DNA of 64,000 nt from Comamonadaceae bacterium OH2545_COT-014 (GCA_003859965.1 RQYR01000007.1:55086-119085), one strand, 5' to 3'. Shown: positions 17,301 to 26,163, counted from the first letter of the stretch. Notes: generated from the sequence alone by a model not told the origin. Numbers and translations are program-made.

Positions 17301-18775
17301 ATGACGCCGCTGATACCGGGGGTTTGCGTGGTGTCGCCGTCGGGGTTGCTGATGAAGACGCCAGTGTGGGCGTTCCATTCGGCATGCGGGTTGCCAGTGA
17401 TGGGAGTGTTTTCGCCACCCGTGGTGTTGAAGGTGCGCTGGCCCACGTATTTCATGGGAGCGCGCAGCACCCCGCCATAGCGGCCTTCCGTGCCGTTGCC
17501 CCAGCTGCGTGTGGGTTCCATCGCGTAGCCGAAGGCGGCCAGGCGCAGCTGGTTGCTGTACTTCTGGATGGTGCCGGTGGGTTTGTAGTTGCCGTCGGGG
17601 TAGCGGGTGCAGAAGTTGTAGTCGCGCGTATCTTGCAGTGTGCCGCGGCTGCTTTTGCCACAGACTTCGACACGTGAATAGAAAAAGCCATCGGTGTTGA
17701 GAGCCGAAGAGCCAGAGCTGGGTGGACGCCATTTGCCTTGGTAAGGACTGAGGTAGCAGGCCTTGGGTGTGCCGGGGGCAGGGTCGCCGAATATGGCGTT
17801 GGTGCAGGAAAATTCGCCACGCACCGGGGCGGTGACCCAACCGCGGTCAGGCGCGCCGTACCAGGCCAGGAGAACCTGGCGGCCTGCGTTGCAGGTGCCG
17901 CCTTCACCAGTGCAGCGGGCAGGATCACCGGGAATGCGGGTGGAGCCGGATCTGGATGTCTTCGGCCCCATGGCGGCAGTAAGGGGGCTGGCTCCCAGGG
18001 CATAGCTGCTGGGGTCGCCACAGCTGCCACCGCGTGCTGTGCCGAAGTAGATCTGGTTGAGGATGTTGGCGACCCAGATGGTTTCGGTTTTGGTTCGGCG
18101 CGCGGCAGCGATCATCGCCTGGGGGACGGCGCCGGCGTACCGGCCATCGCTGCCTTGATGCAGCCCCTTGGCGGGAAAGTTCTGGCTGTTCCAGAAGCAG
18201 CTGGGCGTGCCGTTGGGCAACACGGCGCGTTGCAGGACGGTGAGCCCCGGTTTGTCGATGATGCGGTCGCCGCCGGAGAGCGCCAGCCGCAGCATGTCGA
18301 TGGCAGAGCTGGTGGCCCAGTTCAGGAAGTTGCCGCTGAAGGCGTCGGCGCATTGGCGCTGGCGGGCGGGGCCGCTGATGACGAAGCGCTTGTAGTCCGC
18401 CTCGGTTTCGCCAGTACCGGGCGTTTCCGTAGGCTGGTCGCGATAGAGGTAACACATCTCGGCGTTGTAGTAGCCAATGTATTCCTTGGTCGGGGTGTAG
18501 GACTCGTCCAGTCGCTGTCCGGGCTGGTCTACGTACTGCGCGCCCACGGTGGGGTATTCCACCGACAGCGCCAGTGCCAGCGCGGGCTTGTCGCCCTGGG
18601 TAGCGGCGTATAGCGGCACGGAGGCGATGGTGATGGGCGGGATATCCGGGGGCGCGATCCGGCCCATGACGGAAAAAGACAAGACCCCGGCGCCCAGCGC
18701 CAGGGGCAGCGCCAGCCAGGGCAGGCGGCGTGGACGGGGGGCAGCGGTGCGGGAGCGGTGAGCGAGGGAAGACAT
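14303..18775 (-). CDS. pilY1: PilY1/PilC-type pilus tip adhesin
   Basis: 1490 residues from the ATG at 18775. Signal peptide MSSLAHRSRTAAPRPRRLPWLALPLALGAGVLSFS; long variable N-terminal half with ALIGDVNTHDSKHYG; the conserved C-terminal beta-propeller (about 930-1450) has FRVRQRAMGDVVNSGVQYV, APVVYVGANDGMLHAF and DATPVAGDA blades, then VEAVFAGDLHGNLWALDFS. PilY1 sits at the pilus tip, promotes extension and can act in adhesion and calcium-dependent twitching. An in-frame ATG at 18811 overlaps the pilX stop (TGATG) and would add 12 residues (MARRRRACREPL); coupling favours it, signal-peptide shape favours 18775. Ends overlapping pilE by four bases. Confidence 0.9.
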   Translation of the reverse strand: MSSLAHRSRTAAPRPRRLPWLALPLALGAGVLSFSVMGRIAPPDIPPITIASVPLYAATQGDKPALALALSVEYPTVGAQYVDQPGQRLDESYTPTKEYIGYYNAEMCYLYRDQPTETPGTGETEADYKRFVISGPARQRQCADAFSGNFLNWATSSAIDMLRLALSGGDRIIDKPGLTVLQRAVLPNGTPSCFWNSQNFPAKGLHQGSDGRYAGAVPQAMIAAARRTKTETIWVANILNQIYFGTARGGSCGDPSSYALGASPLTAAMGPKTSRSGSTRIPGDPARCTGEGGTCNAGRQVLLAWYGAPDRGWVTAPVRGEFSCTNAIFGDPAPGTPKACYLSPYQGKWRPPSSGSSALNTDGFFYSRVEVCGKSSRGTLQDTRDYNFCTRYPDGNYKPTGTIQKYSNQLRLAAFGYAMEPTRSWGNGTEGRYGGVLRAPMKYVGQRTFNTTGGENTPITGNPHAEWNAHTGVFISNPDGDTTQTPGISGVINYLNKFGRTNQARPGFYKTYDPASELYYETLRYLQGLPPSPAAVANLDPVTNADFYDGFPIYRDWSQLDPYGNRSNKTDYSCLKSNIALIGDVNTHDSKHYGNSRMPATNIANNIPDIQGWLSVVQAFESQQAVDYVDGSGITRTTSNPNAASYSSTPSATNRGQSSELIGLAYWAHTHDIRGKSWSNAPDKQRPGLRVKSFFFDVNEYGNESNDTKRRTNNQYYTAAKYGGFLTQPGEGAGRYNIKGNPFYDQDGNADNSVWEDPDRQLEPQTYFLQSDARGVLAAFEKIFSNAASAERSIAGAAASSSHLTRSTSHVYQASYDTGDWSGDLQAFNINISVSEPPTGKRTSVSLGSTPVWSAEQQLAARIAAGTERNIVIGKQGANPVSPLATRFTRGEVEDTLKAQLNRYSPTAAADSLWQDRLDYLRGDKSKEGKPFRVRQRAMGDVVNSGVQYVGAPSPQSGLGQGHAAFAADQASRAPVVYVGANDGMLHAFNANTGQELFAYIPSWMGPKLSALTDPEYNSIGNHQAYVDATPVAGDAKTGSGASASDWKTVLVGGTGGGGRGVYALDISSPAAFAPEKVLWEFTHLNDADMGFVIGKPRIVRLRTSATDAATPTYRWFALVPSGVNNYVPDAASGRFSATGAPTLFLLALDKTPGQAWQLGRNYYKIALPFNADEAKKRATGVINLEAFMDSQGVVEAVFAGDLHGNLWALDFSQGGTDKWTAGRLSRVTTGSGASAKALPLYIAKDSDGNLQPITAAPTVLQASAPRTYYVGFGTGKYIEPNDATSTQQNTYYVVYDNAQNDTAGGVANTVGIAGRSRLAQVKAGTDGRLAPESAFAWGRPTTDSDTSQRAGWFHDMPVGGERIVYDSVYVPLTTKVAFSSLIPDSAIAPGVCSVAGGEGNGYYMDIVAGTGLRRASNVGVTGQPMVLFNDEGASTTLADSTGRRLRTRSVVLAQQGSASISAEEVGKETLAVGRLSWRQIHNYLELKNK

Positions 18776-18810
18776 GAGGGGTTCTCGGCAGGCACGGCGC
18801 CTGCGGGCCA

Positions 18811-19482
18811 TCAGTTGCGGAACAGGATTTGGGCGGCGGCCTGGATGTCGCTGCGCGGGCCGAAGCCCAGCGCAGTCACGCGGTAAAGCCTGCCGGCGGC
18901 GGCCTGGGTGCCGGCGGCGGCGGCGGAGGCATAGCTGGAGCCGACCATGCGGCCAGGGTTGGCCGCGTCGAAGCGGCTGACGTCTTCCACCACATAGCGC
19001 GGCGCCAGCGCCGGTTGCACGCCACGGCCTTCGGCCTCGCCCGCGTGGGTGAAGGCGCGCCCGGTGTAAGTGCCCAGGGCGACGGTGGGGGCGCTGCTGC
19101 TGGTGTCGGTGAAATCCACAACCAGCCAGGAGGGCTTGCTTTGGCCTGGGCTTTGCACGGCGCACAGGCCGCGCCACTGGCTGCTGGTTTGGCAGCCGCT
19201 GTCGGGAATGGCGGGTGAGGCCAGGAGGCGGGCCGTGCGGCTCTGGCTGGCGCTGTTTGGGCCTTGCAGGTCGATCTCGGCGTCGATCAGCGCGGCTTCC
19301 GCCGCTTGCCAGGCTTGCTGCATGTCGCGGTCGTTGCGGGCGCCGCGCTCGCCCATCAGGGCGATTTGCATGCTGGCCAGGCCCAGCATGGAAACGATCA
19401 CCAGGATGGGCAGAACGACGATGAGGGACACGCCGCGCTGGCGTGACGGTCGGTGTGGCGGAAAGTGCGGCAGGCAGGGCAT
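18811..19482 (-). CDS. pilX: PilX-type minor pilin assembly protein
   Basis: 223 residues. Leader ends RQRG followed by VSLIVVLPILVIVSMLGLASMQIA, with Val instead of Glu at mature position 5, then ERGARNDRDMQQAWQAAEAALIDAE, the signature of PilX/GspK-like proteins (many arginines and QAAEAAL). Lack of Glu5 is common for this class, which forms the tip complex rather than the fibre. Two cysteines (CQTSSQWRGLC) flank a short loop. It lies between pilW and pilY1; its stop overlaps the alternative pilY1 start. Confidence 0.87.
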   Translation of the reverse strand: MPCLPHFPPHRPSRQRGVSLIVVLPILVIVSMLGLASMQIALMGERGARNDRDMQQAWQAAEAALIDAEIDLQGPNSASQSRTARLLASPAIPDSGCQTSSQWRGLCAVQSPGQSKPSWLVVDFTDTSSSAPTVALGTYTGRAFTHAGEAEGRGVQPALAPRYVVEDVSRFDAANPGRMVGSSYASAAAAGTQAAAGRLYRVTALGFGPRSDIQAAAQILFRN

Positions 19483-19536
19483 GGCAAGGCTTTCGGCGAT
19501 GAACTTGCGGCGCGGTTGTTCCGGGCGCGGTGGTGG

Positions 19537-20661
19537 TTATTTGGGCAGCACGACGTCGCACGGGGCGTCGCCGCTGGAAGGCTGGTAGCCCTGGTTCTGG
19601 CAGTTGCGCAACTGAACGGACAGCGTGGCGATCTGGCGCAAGCGGTTGTCGTGAGGGGTGAATTCGCTGCCCGGGTCGTTGTTGTTTTCGTAGGACGCCT
19701 GGCCCAGCGGGTGGTACTTGATTTCGGCTTTTTCCTGGGCCGAGCCAGCCGGGCCACGCAGCACCAGGCCAATGCGCAGGCTGCGCACGCGGCGCCAGTT
19801 GGTGTAGGTGGCGTTCAAGTCGCCTGTCACGGTGAGCTGGTCGGCGCGCAGGTAGCTATCGGGCACGCTGTCCACATGGCCTGCGGGGGCGGTGCCGGCG
19901 GTCACGTTGTCCACGCCATAGAGCACCTGGAAGTTTTCCACCCCTTTGACCAGAGGTACGGTTTCGAACTGGCCGTTCTTGTTGCGCGCGGTGCACATCA
20001 GGGCCAGCTCGCCTTCGCTTTCGGCCACATGCAGGATGCTGACCAGCCGCGTGCCGCGCGAGGTGGCGGTGTCTTGGGCGTCTTGGGTGGCCAGGCCGTT
20101 GCAGGTGATCATGCTGCCGTCGGGCGCGCTGGCGTCCAGGCCGGGATCGCTGCGGGCGGTCTGGTATTGCAACACCAGCACATCGCTGCCGTAGCCGGGG
20201 GTGTCTTTTTTGCGCGCGGCGGCGCTGTGCAGGGGGTCGGTGGCGTTGGGCACAGCGTTGTTGAAGCCGTACACGTTGGGCTGGAGCGTCTTGATGTCGA
20301 TGTTGCTGCCACTGCTGCCCGGGTTGGCGTGCTTGTACTGAGCGGCCGAGCTTTTGTAAGGGGCGCTGGCGAACGGAATGTCTTCAAAGCCTGCCTGCAT
20401 GACCAGGCGCTGGATCATGTCGGTGGCAAATCGGGCGTCGTCGCGCAGCTGCGAGGCGGTGTCCACCGTGGCGGCACCGCGCTGGCCGGCTACCAGCCCG
20501 GAAATGGCGACCAGCACGATGAGCAGTCCCACAGCCATGGCGACCAGCAGCTCAACCAGGGTCATGCCCCGTTCGTGCGCCCGTGAAACGGGGCGGGCCT
20601 TGCGGGCGGGCCGCGATGCCAACGCGGTGCCAGGGGCGCGGTGTGGGGGGTACAGGCTCAC
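19537..20661 (-). CDS. pilW: PilW-type minor pilin assembly protein
   Basis: 374 residues from a GTG at 20661 that overlaps the pilV stop by four bases (GTGA). Prepilin site ERG/MTLVELLVAMAVGLLIVLVAISG (position +1 is Met, +5 Glu), long leader of about 32 residues. The body is the large PilW domain: DDARFATDMIQRLVMQAGFED early, LVKGVENFQVLYGVD, and SLRIGLVLRGP near the end; the C-terminus has NCQNQ and APCDVVLPK for a disulfide. The ATG-initiated alternative upstream would run 285 bases into pilV and is unlikely. Confidence 0.87.
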   Translation of the reverse strand: MSLYPPHRAPGTALASRPARKARPVSRAHERGMTLVELLVAMAVGLLIVLVAISGLVAGQRGAATVDTASQLRDDARFATDMIQRLVMQAGFEDIPFASAPYKSSAAQYKHANPGSSGSNIDIKTLQPNVYGFNNAVPNATDPLHSAAARKKDTPGYGSDVLVLQYQTARSDPGLDASAPDGSMITCNGLATQDAQDTATSRGTRLVSILHVAESEGELALMCTARNKNGQFETVPLVKGVENFQVLYGVDNVTAGTAPAGHVDSVPDSYLRADQLTVTGDLNATYTNWRRVRSLRIGLVLRGPAGSAQEKAEIKYHPLGQASYENNNDPGSEFTPHDNRLRQIATLSVQLRNCQNQGYQPSSGDAPCDVVLPK

Positions 20662-21278
20662 AGCTGGCCTCCGGGCGTGACGGGAATCAGAACATGCGGA
20701 CGGCTGCCTTCGGCGCCGGCTGCTTCCAGTTGGTTCTGGCCGGTGGCGCGTGTCCAGCCCAGCTTGATGACGGTGATGTTTTGCTGCGCAGTATTGGCAC
20801 TGGTGCAATCCCAGCGCGGTAAGCCGTTTTCGTCGTACGGTTGACTGTCCAGACAGATGACGACGCGCGCGCCAGGCAGGATGTGCTGCACGCGGGCGAG
20901 CCACTCGGTCATCTGTGCGTTGGCCACGTCCTGAGGCGAATCGCATTGCTTGCCGAGGTTGAGGCAGTCTGACGATGTGGCGGGGGTGAGCTGGCCGGGG
21001 CCGAAGCTGCCGCGATAGGGATTGGTGGCGCCCGCGGCTCCGGCAACCCGGGCATTGGCTCGCATCATTTCCGCCAGCTCGCGGGCCAGGTTGGTGCCTT
21101 CGGATTGCAAGCGCGCATCGCGGTTGTTTTTCAGGGCGGCCGCCTGCAAGCCCACCGCGCCCAGCAGGCCGAACGACAGGATCACAATGGAAATCAGCAC
21201 TTCCACCAGGGAAAAGCCGCGAGCCTGGATGCGGGCGCCTGGCGCTGCAGGCAGGGGCTTGGAAACGAAAGCATGCAT
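20658..21278 (-). CDS. pilV: PilV-type minor pilin
   Basis: 206 residues, first gene of the minor pilin operon. Prepilin site ARG/FSLVEVLISIVILSFGLLGAVGLQ with Glu5, then AAALKNNRDARLQSEGTNLARELAEMMRAN, typical of PilV/GspI proteins. Two Cys in the middle (CLNLGKQC) and two later (VICLD, WDC). Its promoter should lie in the AT-rich 21279-21529 gap, which it shares with the divergent small secreted protein; no sigma-54 or sigma-70 box is clear enough to call. Confidence 0.87.
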   Translation of the reverse strand: MHAFVSKPLPAAPGARIQARGFSLVEVLISIVILSFGLLGAVGLQAAALKNNRDARLQSEGTNLARELAEMMRANARVAGAAGATNPYRGSFGPGQLTPATSSDCLNLGKQCDSPQDVANAQMTEWLARVQHILPGARVVICLDSQPYDENGLPRWDCTSANTAQQNITVIKLGWTRATGQNQLEAAGAEGSRPHVLIPVTPGGQL

Positions 21279-21529
21279 GTACTTAATGTTACATGTGAAT
21301 CTGCCAATTACATTTGTCCTTTTGGCAATTCTTCTTTCGTTTTCGCGAAATTGTGGCGTGTTGGCTATTTTTTGGATTGGGAGGACGGGCGCCGTGCAGA
21401 AGGGGTGCGAGCGCCCCTTTAAAGTGAGTGCGCATTCACATCGTTACAACGCCAACATCTGAGCCAGGGATGTAACGTCAAAACCGTGCAGACTGCGAAG
21501 CCTGTTCAACTTGTTGAAAGGCATTTGCG

Positions 21530-21925
21530 ATGACCAAGCGTTCTCTGCGTACCGTTCCGGCTACTTTGCTGATGACGACCGCCATGACTTGGGGGGTTGC
21601 ACATGCGGCAGGTGCATGGGGGCCGGGCGATCCGGCAAAGCCGTCTGCCCAGACGGCGGCGGGCGCCTCGGGCGTGCCTTCCGCCCCTCCCGCGCCTGTA
21701 ATGCCGTTGCCTGCCCCGGCCAAGTCACCCACGGCAAGCAGCGATGGCTTGCGTGCGACATCGGCGGGACACAAAGCCCCGGCCCTGCCGGCGGATCTGC
21801 ACCCAGCCATGCCCGGTGAGCCGGCATCCGCTGCCTCGGCCGCCAAGCCTGCGGCAGGTGGCGCTTCGGCAGGTGGCGTTTCCCTAGGGGGCAAGGCGCC
21901 AGCATCTAAAACTGGCAAGCCCTGA
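21530..21925 (+). CDS. Small secreted Ala/Pro-rich protein
   Basis: 131 residues. A convincing signal peptide (MTKRSLRTVPATLLMTTAMTWGVAHA, cleavage after AHA) precedes a low-complexity, Ala/Pro/Gly/Ser-rich mature chain (for example PPAPVMPLPAPAKSPTAS and KPAAGGASAGGVSLGG) that should be disordered; no cysteines after cleavage. GAAAGG at 21513 could serve as a ribosome site. A terminator follows at 22110. Divergent from the pilV operon, so it may be co-regulated with pili, but nothing in the protein indicates a function. Opposite-strand frames here are less plausible. Confidence 0.6.
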   Translation: MTKRSLRTVPATLLMTTAMTWGVAHAAGAWGPGDPAKPSAQTAAGASGVPSAPPAPVMPLPAPAKSPTASSDGLRATSAGHKAPALPADLHPAMPGEPASAASAAKPAAGGASAGGVSLGGKAPASKTGKP

Positions 21926-22169
21926 AGGGTGAACGTCTTGTCCTCGATCTCTTCTTGCCGCCGTTGAAAACCGGGAGGGGGCGGCTCGGTGTGGCCACCA
22001 GCCTTGCCCCCCTGCTTGTCCTTTTGACGGCGGGCGCCGAGATCGTGGGCAGGCAATAGAGAGGCTTTCTCTGATGGCTTGACTCCACTGGCCATACCAT
22101 TCCGTCCCTCGCCGCTGCCCGGCAGGGGCGGTTTTTTTGTGCCGGGTGCGTTGGCGGGGCGTTGTGCCC
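21926..22169. other. Non-coding gap after the small secreted protein
   Basis: Apart from the terminator at 22110 I see no gene. The minus-strand frame across 21478-22095 has no signal peptide or domain and opposes the better gene at 21530, so I do not call it. Confidence 0.4.
22110..22138 (+). terminator. Rho-independent terminator
   Basis: Inverted repeat CGCCGCTGCC / GGCAGGGGCG (9 of 10 pairs) followed by a run of seven T. It points along the plus strand, 185 bases after the small secreted protein gene. Confidence 0.7.
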
Positions 22170-22286
22170 AGAACTTGTTCGAGATATCGGCGCGAGTGGC
22201 AACAGGCGGCTTGGGATGGGGGGCTTGCGCCGCAGACCGCCCTCATCCGCCTATGGGCCGCCGCGCAGGGGTTTTGAACAGGTTCT
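22170..22286 (-). repeat. MITE-like element, copy C (internally deleted)
   Basis: 117 bases bounded by AGAACTTGTTCGAGAT on the left and GTTTTGAACAGGTTCT on the right. Read on the minus strand it matches the 45523-45710 copy at both ends and in the core CGGATG-GGGCGGTCTGCGGCGCA, but lacks the middle part. Its right end supplies the T of the DUF4124 gene's stop codon. Confidence 0.7.
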
Positions 22287-23059
22287 CAGGCCGGCTCGAC
22301 TGCGCGGCGCTTGCCTCGGGATGTGGGCGGGCTGGCACCGCATCCGGCTTCGGCGCTGCGTTCTTGCAGCTGCTTGAGGCGAGTGGCGATGTGGTCGATG
22401 ACGGGAGGTGGCAGCGGCTGCTCGAACTCGTAGCTCAGGCGGGCGATTTCGGCGCTCAGGAAGTGGCACTGGGCGATGTCCTGCGCGCCCGCATTGGAGC
22501 GCACGGCGCGCGGCGGCGAGGCAGCGGGAGCGATGGTGACCGATTCACCGGCCCGGTCGGCGGCCGTGGCGGCCAGGACCTCACGCGCATCGGTGCCTGG
22601 CGCACAAGGTTCGTTGGTGTAGGTGGTGTGGCCGTCCACCAGACATTTGTGGATGCCGGGGGCGCCCGCGATGACGGGTGCCGGCGGCGCGGCGCTTGGC
22701 TCGGCAGGCTGCACCGGGCCGGCGTCTTGGCGGCTAACGGCCGGTGTGGTGGCTGTTGCCATGGGCAGGGAGGACAAGGGCGGTTCAGTATCGGCGGCCG
22801 TGGGGGCGGCAGGAGCGGCTTCGGGGGCGGCCATGCGCGGCACTCCACTGACCAGCAGCCAGCGCATGGCCTGTGCGCCAACCAGCAGCACGGCGGCCAA
22901 GGCCAGCGCCATCAGCAGCCAGCGTGCAACGGCGCTGCCGCTGCGGCGGGCGGGGGGCGGGCGGTTCCATGTGGGTGAGGGGGAGAAGGGGGCGTCTTGC
23001 GGGTCAGGCGGCATGGGTGGTTCGTCGGCGGGGCGGAAGACGTTGACGAGGCGCATCAT
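22286..23059 (-). CDS. DUF4124-containing membrane-anchored protein
   Basis: 257 residues. Cytoplasmic proline-rich N-terminus (about 1-42), one membrane helix WLLMALALAAVLLVGAQAM (about 47-65), an Ala/Pro linker, and then a short DUF4124-like unit around HKCLVDGHTTYTNEPCAPGT (about 145-165), which has the K/CxxxDGxTxYTxxPC pattern. A further C-terminal helix region has AQCHFLSAEIARLSYEFEQPLP and RLKQLQERSAEAGCG. DUF4124 proteins are periplasmic and of unknown role. The extracytoplasmic orientation is inferred from the positive N-terminus. MM start: either ATG is possible. Confidence 0.75.
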   Translation of the reverse strand: MMRLVNVFRPADEPPMPPDPQDAPFSPSPTWNRPPPARRSGSAVARWLLMALALAAVLLVGAQAMRWLLVSGVPRMAAPEAAPAAPTAADTEPPLSSLPMATATTPAVSRQDAGPVQPAEPSAAPPAPVIAGAPGIHKCLVDGHTTYTNEPCAPGTDAREVLAATAADRAGESVTIAPAASPPRAVRSNAGAQDIAQCHFLSAEIARLSYEFEQPLPPPVIDHIATRLKQLQERSAEAGCGASPPTSRGKRRAVEPA

Positions 23060-23087
23060 ACGGTGCTACCGCGGCCGAGAGGTTGTT

Positions 23088-23140
23088 TGCTATTTTGTTT
23101 ATAGCTATCTTTCTTGTGGATAAAGCCTTGGGGCGGTTTT
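23088..23140 (-). repeat. GCTAT hairpin repeat, degenerate copy
   Basis: Read on the minus strand it contains AAGATAGCTATAAACAAAAT and an upstream CCCCAAGG arm; the hairpin stem is weak. It lies in the 5' region of the DUF4124 gene. Confidence 0.4.
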
Positions 23141-23175
23141 CATCTGGATGAAAAGCGGTTCCGGGCAGGCTTGCC

Positions 23176-23352
23176 GGCGGGCCATCAGGCGGATGGGGAC
23201 GGTCTTTGCGGCGCAAGCAAAATTGACCAATCGCACGCGGGCTGCCGCAAATCATTGGCCGCGTCGTCATGTGTTCGTCTATGTGTATCCGGTGGCGCTT
23301 GGCATCCCAAACCGCTTGTCGCCCGCTCGCGCCGGGGTCTTGAACAGGTTCT
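23176..23352 (+). repeat. MITE-like element, copy B (left end degenerate)
   Basis: The core CGGATGGGGACGGTCTTTGC and the right end GGTCTTGAACAGGTTCTT align with the 45523-45710 copy in the same orientation. No matching left terminal repeat is visible. The right end directly precedes the convergent ykgJ-like stop codon. Confidence 0.6.
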
Positions 23353-23633
23353 TAAGCGTCACGGCCGGGCGTAGTGGCCTGCTCCAGCCAGTGCAGGAAA
23401 CGCATGGCGTGTGCGCCGCCATCGCTGCCGGGGCCGCACATGGCGGGGGAGGGCTGGAGCTGGCGGCAGACAGCGGGGCGCTCCGGCTGCCCGAACAGGC
23501 GGCAGCGCAAGTGTTCGTCCAGCTGCACGCAAGGCACGCCAGCCGGCTTGCCCTGCGGCATGCCAGGGATGGCGGAAGTGATGGAGGGCGCGATGCAGCA
23601 GGCGCCGCAGCCGGGGTGGCAAAGGGTTTGCAT
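23352..23633 (-). CDS. YkgJ-family cysteine cluster protein
   Basis: 93 residues from the ATG at 23633 (an ATG at 23660 would add nine). Family core CHPGCGACCIAPSITSAIPGMP: the CxxxCxxCC motif binds zinc or an iron-sulfur centre; then KPAGVPCVQLDEHLRCRLFG, RPAVCRQLQPS and MCG, all conserved in the YkgJ family. It ends FLHWLEQAT, also typical. It follows the glutamate dehydrogenase gene on the same strand at a distance of 75 bases and may be co-transcribed. The function of the family is not established. No strong ribosome site marks either start. Confidence 0.82.
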   Translation of the reverse strand: MQTLCHPGCGACCIAPSITSAIPGMPQGKPAGVPCVQLDEHLRCRLFGQPERPAVCRQLQPSPAMCGPGSDGGAHAMRFLHWLEQATTPGRDA

Positions 23634-23708
23634 GGGGCCAGCAACGCTGCCCGCGGCCATGCAGTGGCGTGCGTGGCAGGCAGCGGGAGCAAAGGGGCGC
23701 GTAGATGC

Positions 23709-25022
23709 TCAGGGATACAGCCCGCGCAGATCGCGCGCTTGCAGGATGCGCGTGCAGGCCACGATGTAGGCGGCGGTGCGCAGGCTGACCTGGTGCTGTT
23801 GCGCCACTTCCCACACGGCGGAGAAGGCGTCTTGCATGATGCGCACCAGGCGCTGGTTGATTTCTTCTTCGCTCCAGAAAAAGCTGGAAAAGTCCTGCAC
23901 CCATTCGAAATAGCTGACGGTGACGCCACCAGCGTTGGCGATGACATCAGGCACGACCAGCACGCCCCGGTCATGGAGGATGTCGTCGGCGGCGGGCGTG
24001 GTGGGGCCGTTGGCGCCTTCGATGACCAGGCGCGCCTGGATGTGGCGGGCATTGGCCTCGGTGATCTGGCCTTCCAGCGCGGCGGGGATGAGGATGTCGC
24101 ACGGCGCGGCCCAGAATTCGGCGGCGGTCATGGCATCGCCGCCGGCAAAGCCGGCCACGCTGCCGGTGTGGGCCACGTGCTGGAGCAGGGCAGGCACGTC
24201 CAGTCCCTGGTCGTTGCAGAGGCTGCCGCCATGGTCTTGCACGGCAACGATGCGGGCGCCGGCTTCGGCGAACAGCCTGGCGGCAATGCCGCCCACGTTG
24301 CCAAAGCCTTGCACGGCGACGCGGGCGCCGGGCACGGGCAGGTTGATGCGCTGGGCGGCGGCCACGCCCACGGTGAAAACGCCCCGGCCCGTGGCTTCGC
24401 GCCGGCCGAGCGAGCCGCCCAGGGTGATGGGCTTGCCGGTGACGACGCCGGTGGCGGTGATGCCCTGGTTGACGGAATAGGTGTCCATCATCCAAGCCAT
24501 GATTTTTTCGTTGGTGTTGACGTCGGGCGCGGGAATGTCCTTGGTGGGGCCGATGATGAGGCCGATCTCGCTGGTGTAGCGCCGGGTGAGGCGCTGCAAC
24601 TCGCCTTCGGAAAGCTGGCGCGGATCGACGCGGATGCCGCCCTTGGCGCCGCCATAGGGCACGCCGACGGCGGCGTTCTTGATGGACATCCAGGCGGCCA
24701 GGGCCATCACTTCGGACAGCGTGACGTCCTGATGAAAGCGCACGCCGCCCTTGCCAGGGCCGCGGCTGATGTTGTGCTGTACGCGGTAGCCCTCGAAATG
24801 GGCGACGGTGCCGTCGTCGAGGTGGATGGGCACGTCCACGATCAGGGCGCGTTTGGGGCGCTTGAGCGTTTCCACCCATTTGCCGAGCGTGCCCAGGTAG
24901 GGCGTGACGCGGTCGATTTGGGTGAGGTAGATGCCCCAGGGGCCCAGTTGCTCGGCGTTGAGGTAGGAGGGCAGGGCGTGGGCGGGCGCTGGCGCAGAAG
25001 TGGCGGGGGGCAGGGCGGGCAT
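23709..25022 (-). CDS. gdhA: Glu/Leu/Phe/Val dehydrogenase, glutamate dehydrogenase
   Basis: 437 residues from the ATG at 25022, which has TGGAGA nine bases upstream; an open frame continues 240 bases further but without family likeness. Catalyses reversible oxidative deamination of glutamate to 2-oxoglutarate. Motifs: [33 protein letters not shown] with the catalytic lysine, [13 protein letters not shown], and the Rossmann segment [20 protein letters not shown]. Length and these blocks match the NAD-type hexameric enzymes. The upstream gene encodes an amino-acid-type binding protein on the same strand, possibly linked in glutamate use. Confidence 0.92.
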   Translation of the reverse strand: MPALPPATSAPAPAHALPSYLNAEQLGPWGIYLTQIDRVTPYLGTLGKWVETLKRPKRALIVDVPIHLDDGTVAHFEGYRVQHNISRGPGKGGVRFHQDVTLSEVMALAAWMSIKNAAVGVPYGGAKGGIRVDPRQLSEGELQRLTRRYTSEIGLIIGPTKDIPAPDVNTNEKIMAWMMDTYSVNQGITATGVVTGKPITLGGSLGRREATGRGVFTVGVAAAQRINLPVPGARVAVQGFGNVGGIAARLFAEAGARIVAVQDHGGSLCNDQGLDVPALLQHVAHTGSVAGFAGGDAMTAAEFWAAPCDILIPAALEGQITEANARHIQARLVIEGANGPTTPAADDILHDRGVLVVPDVIANAGGVTVSYFEWVQDFSSFFWSEEEINQRLVRIMQDAFSAVWEVAQQHQVSLRTAAYIVACTRILQARDLRGLYP

Positions 25023-25144
25023 GGGGCATGTCTCCAGGCAGAGGGGCAGGCGGCGCCTGCCTCGCCGCACTGTACCGAATCCGCCTGAGCGGCCGCAATG
25101 GCGGGTGTGTGGTTTGCCGGGCGTGCGGGTGGCCCAGGCCGGGG

Positions 25145-26053
25145 TCAGAGCACGGTCCAGTCGGTCACATAGGGGCTGGGCCGCATGAAGTTGTCGCGCA
25201 GCAGCGGATTGAGCTTGAGATCCAGGCTGTAATTGCGGCTGGGCAGAGGCTGCTGGAACCACTGCCGATAGATGCGTTCCATGTCCCCGTTGCGGTAAAG
25301 CTGCTTCATTTGCGTCAGCACCAGGGCGCCCAGTTCGGCGTCGTCCTTGCTGTACATGAGAGACAGCGGCTCAATGGACATGGCGATGCCGGTCAGCACG
25401 AGTTTCTTGCGGGACTGGCGGGCCAGCGGCGCCAGTTGAACGTCGTCCTGGATCACGGCGTCCACCGTGCCCTGCTCCAGCGCGGCGACACCGGCGCGCA
25501 CGGATTCCACCATCTGTACCTTCCAGCCGCCTTCGCCCTGGCGTTCGCGCGCCCGGACGACCAGCTCGCCCGTGGTGCCTTTGACCATGGCCAGGGTTTT
25601 GCCCTTCATGTCGGTCAGGCTGCGAATGCCTTCGCCAGCGCGCACCAGCAAGCGTGCGCCGGTGTAGAAGTAGGTCAGGCCGAAGGCCACCTGTTCGCGC
25701 CGTGCCTTGGTGTTGGTGGTGCTGGCGCATTCCAGGTCAATGCGGCCGTTTTGAACGGCGGCAATGCGCTCGGCGGTGGTGACAGGCACGTAACGCACCG
25801 TCAACCGAGGCAGGCGCAACTGCTGCTGGATGGCGCTGGCCATGCGCTGGCAGACGTCAATGGAATAACCGATCACCTGCCCGTCACGGTCTTCATAGGA
25901 AAACGGCGGGCCGCCCGCGCGATAGCCGAGCGTAATGGTGCCGGTGGACTGGATACGGTCCAGCGTCGGGCCAGCCTGTGCGGCGCCGGCTGTCAGCGCG
26001 CCAGCGGCAACAACCCATGATGCCCAAGCCAGGGAGAGCGAGCAGAACTTCAT
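25145..26053 (-). CDS. Amino-acid ABC transporter periplasmic binding protein (GltI-like)
   Basis: 302 residues with a signal peptide [27 protein letters not shown]. The type 2 periplasmic binding fold shows as [35 protein letters not shown], then [19 protein letters not shown] and [14 protein letters not shown], a pattern of glutamate/aspartate binding proteins (GltI/AatJ). No permease or ATPase gene is adjacent, so it is an orphan binding protein. Glutamate dehydrogenase lies just downstream (123 bases), which makes glutamate/aspartate a reasonable but unproven ligand. A paralogue of similar type is at 47729-48586. Confidence 0.85.
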   Translation of the reverse strand: MKFCSLSLAWASWVVAAGALTAGAAQAGPTLDRIQSTGTITLGYRAGGPPFSYEDRDGQVIGYSIDVCQRMASAIQQQLRLPRLTVRYVPVTTAERIAAVQNGRIDLECASTTNTKARREQVAFGLTYFYTGARLLVRAGEGIRSLTDMKGKTLAMVKGTTGELVVRARERQGEGGWKVQMVESVRAGVAALEQGTVDAVIQDDVQLAPLARQSRKKLVLTGIAMSIEPLSLMYSKDDAELGALVLTQMKQLYRNGDMERIYRQWFQQPLPSRNYSLDLKLNPLLRDNFMRPSPYVTDWTVL

Positions 26054-26163
26054 GATGAAAATTAAGAAAAAATAATCAAAAAGTAACGAAATAGTAACGT
26101 TTTGAGATTTTTAGGGCAAATTCACGCAGGGTCATGCGGGTTATTAAGGCAAAAAAGAGGGAG

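Noticed and set aside
21478..22095. Minus-strand frame of 205 codons over the small secreted protein
   Set aside because: No signal peptide, domain or ribosome site; the plus-strand frame has a convincing signal peptide and a terminator downstream.
23115..23123. TGTGGATAA, a perfect DnaA box
   Set aside because: Single copy with no second box nearby and not next to dnaA; it lies in a repeat arm, so I do not call an origin.
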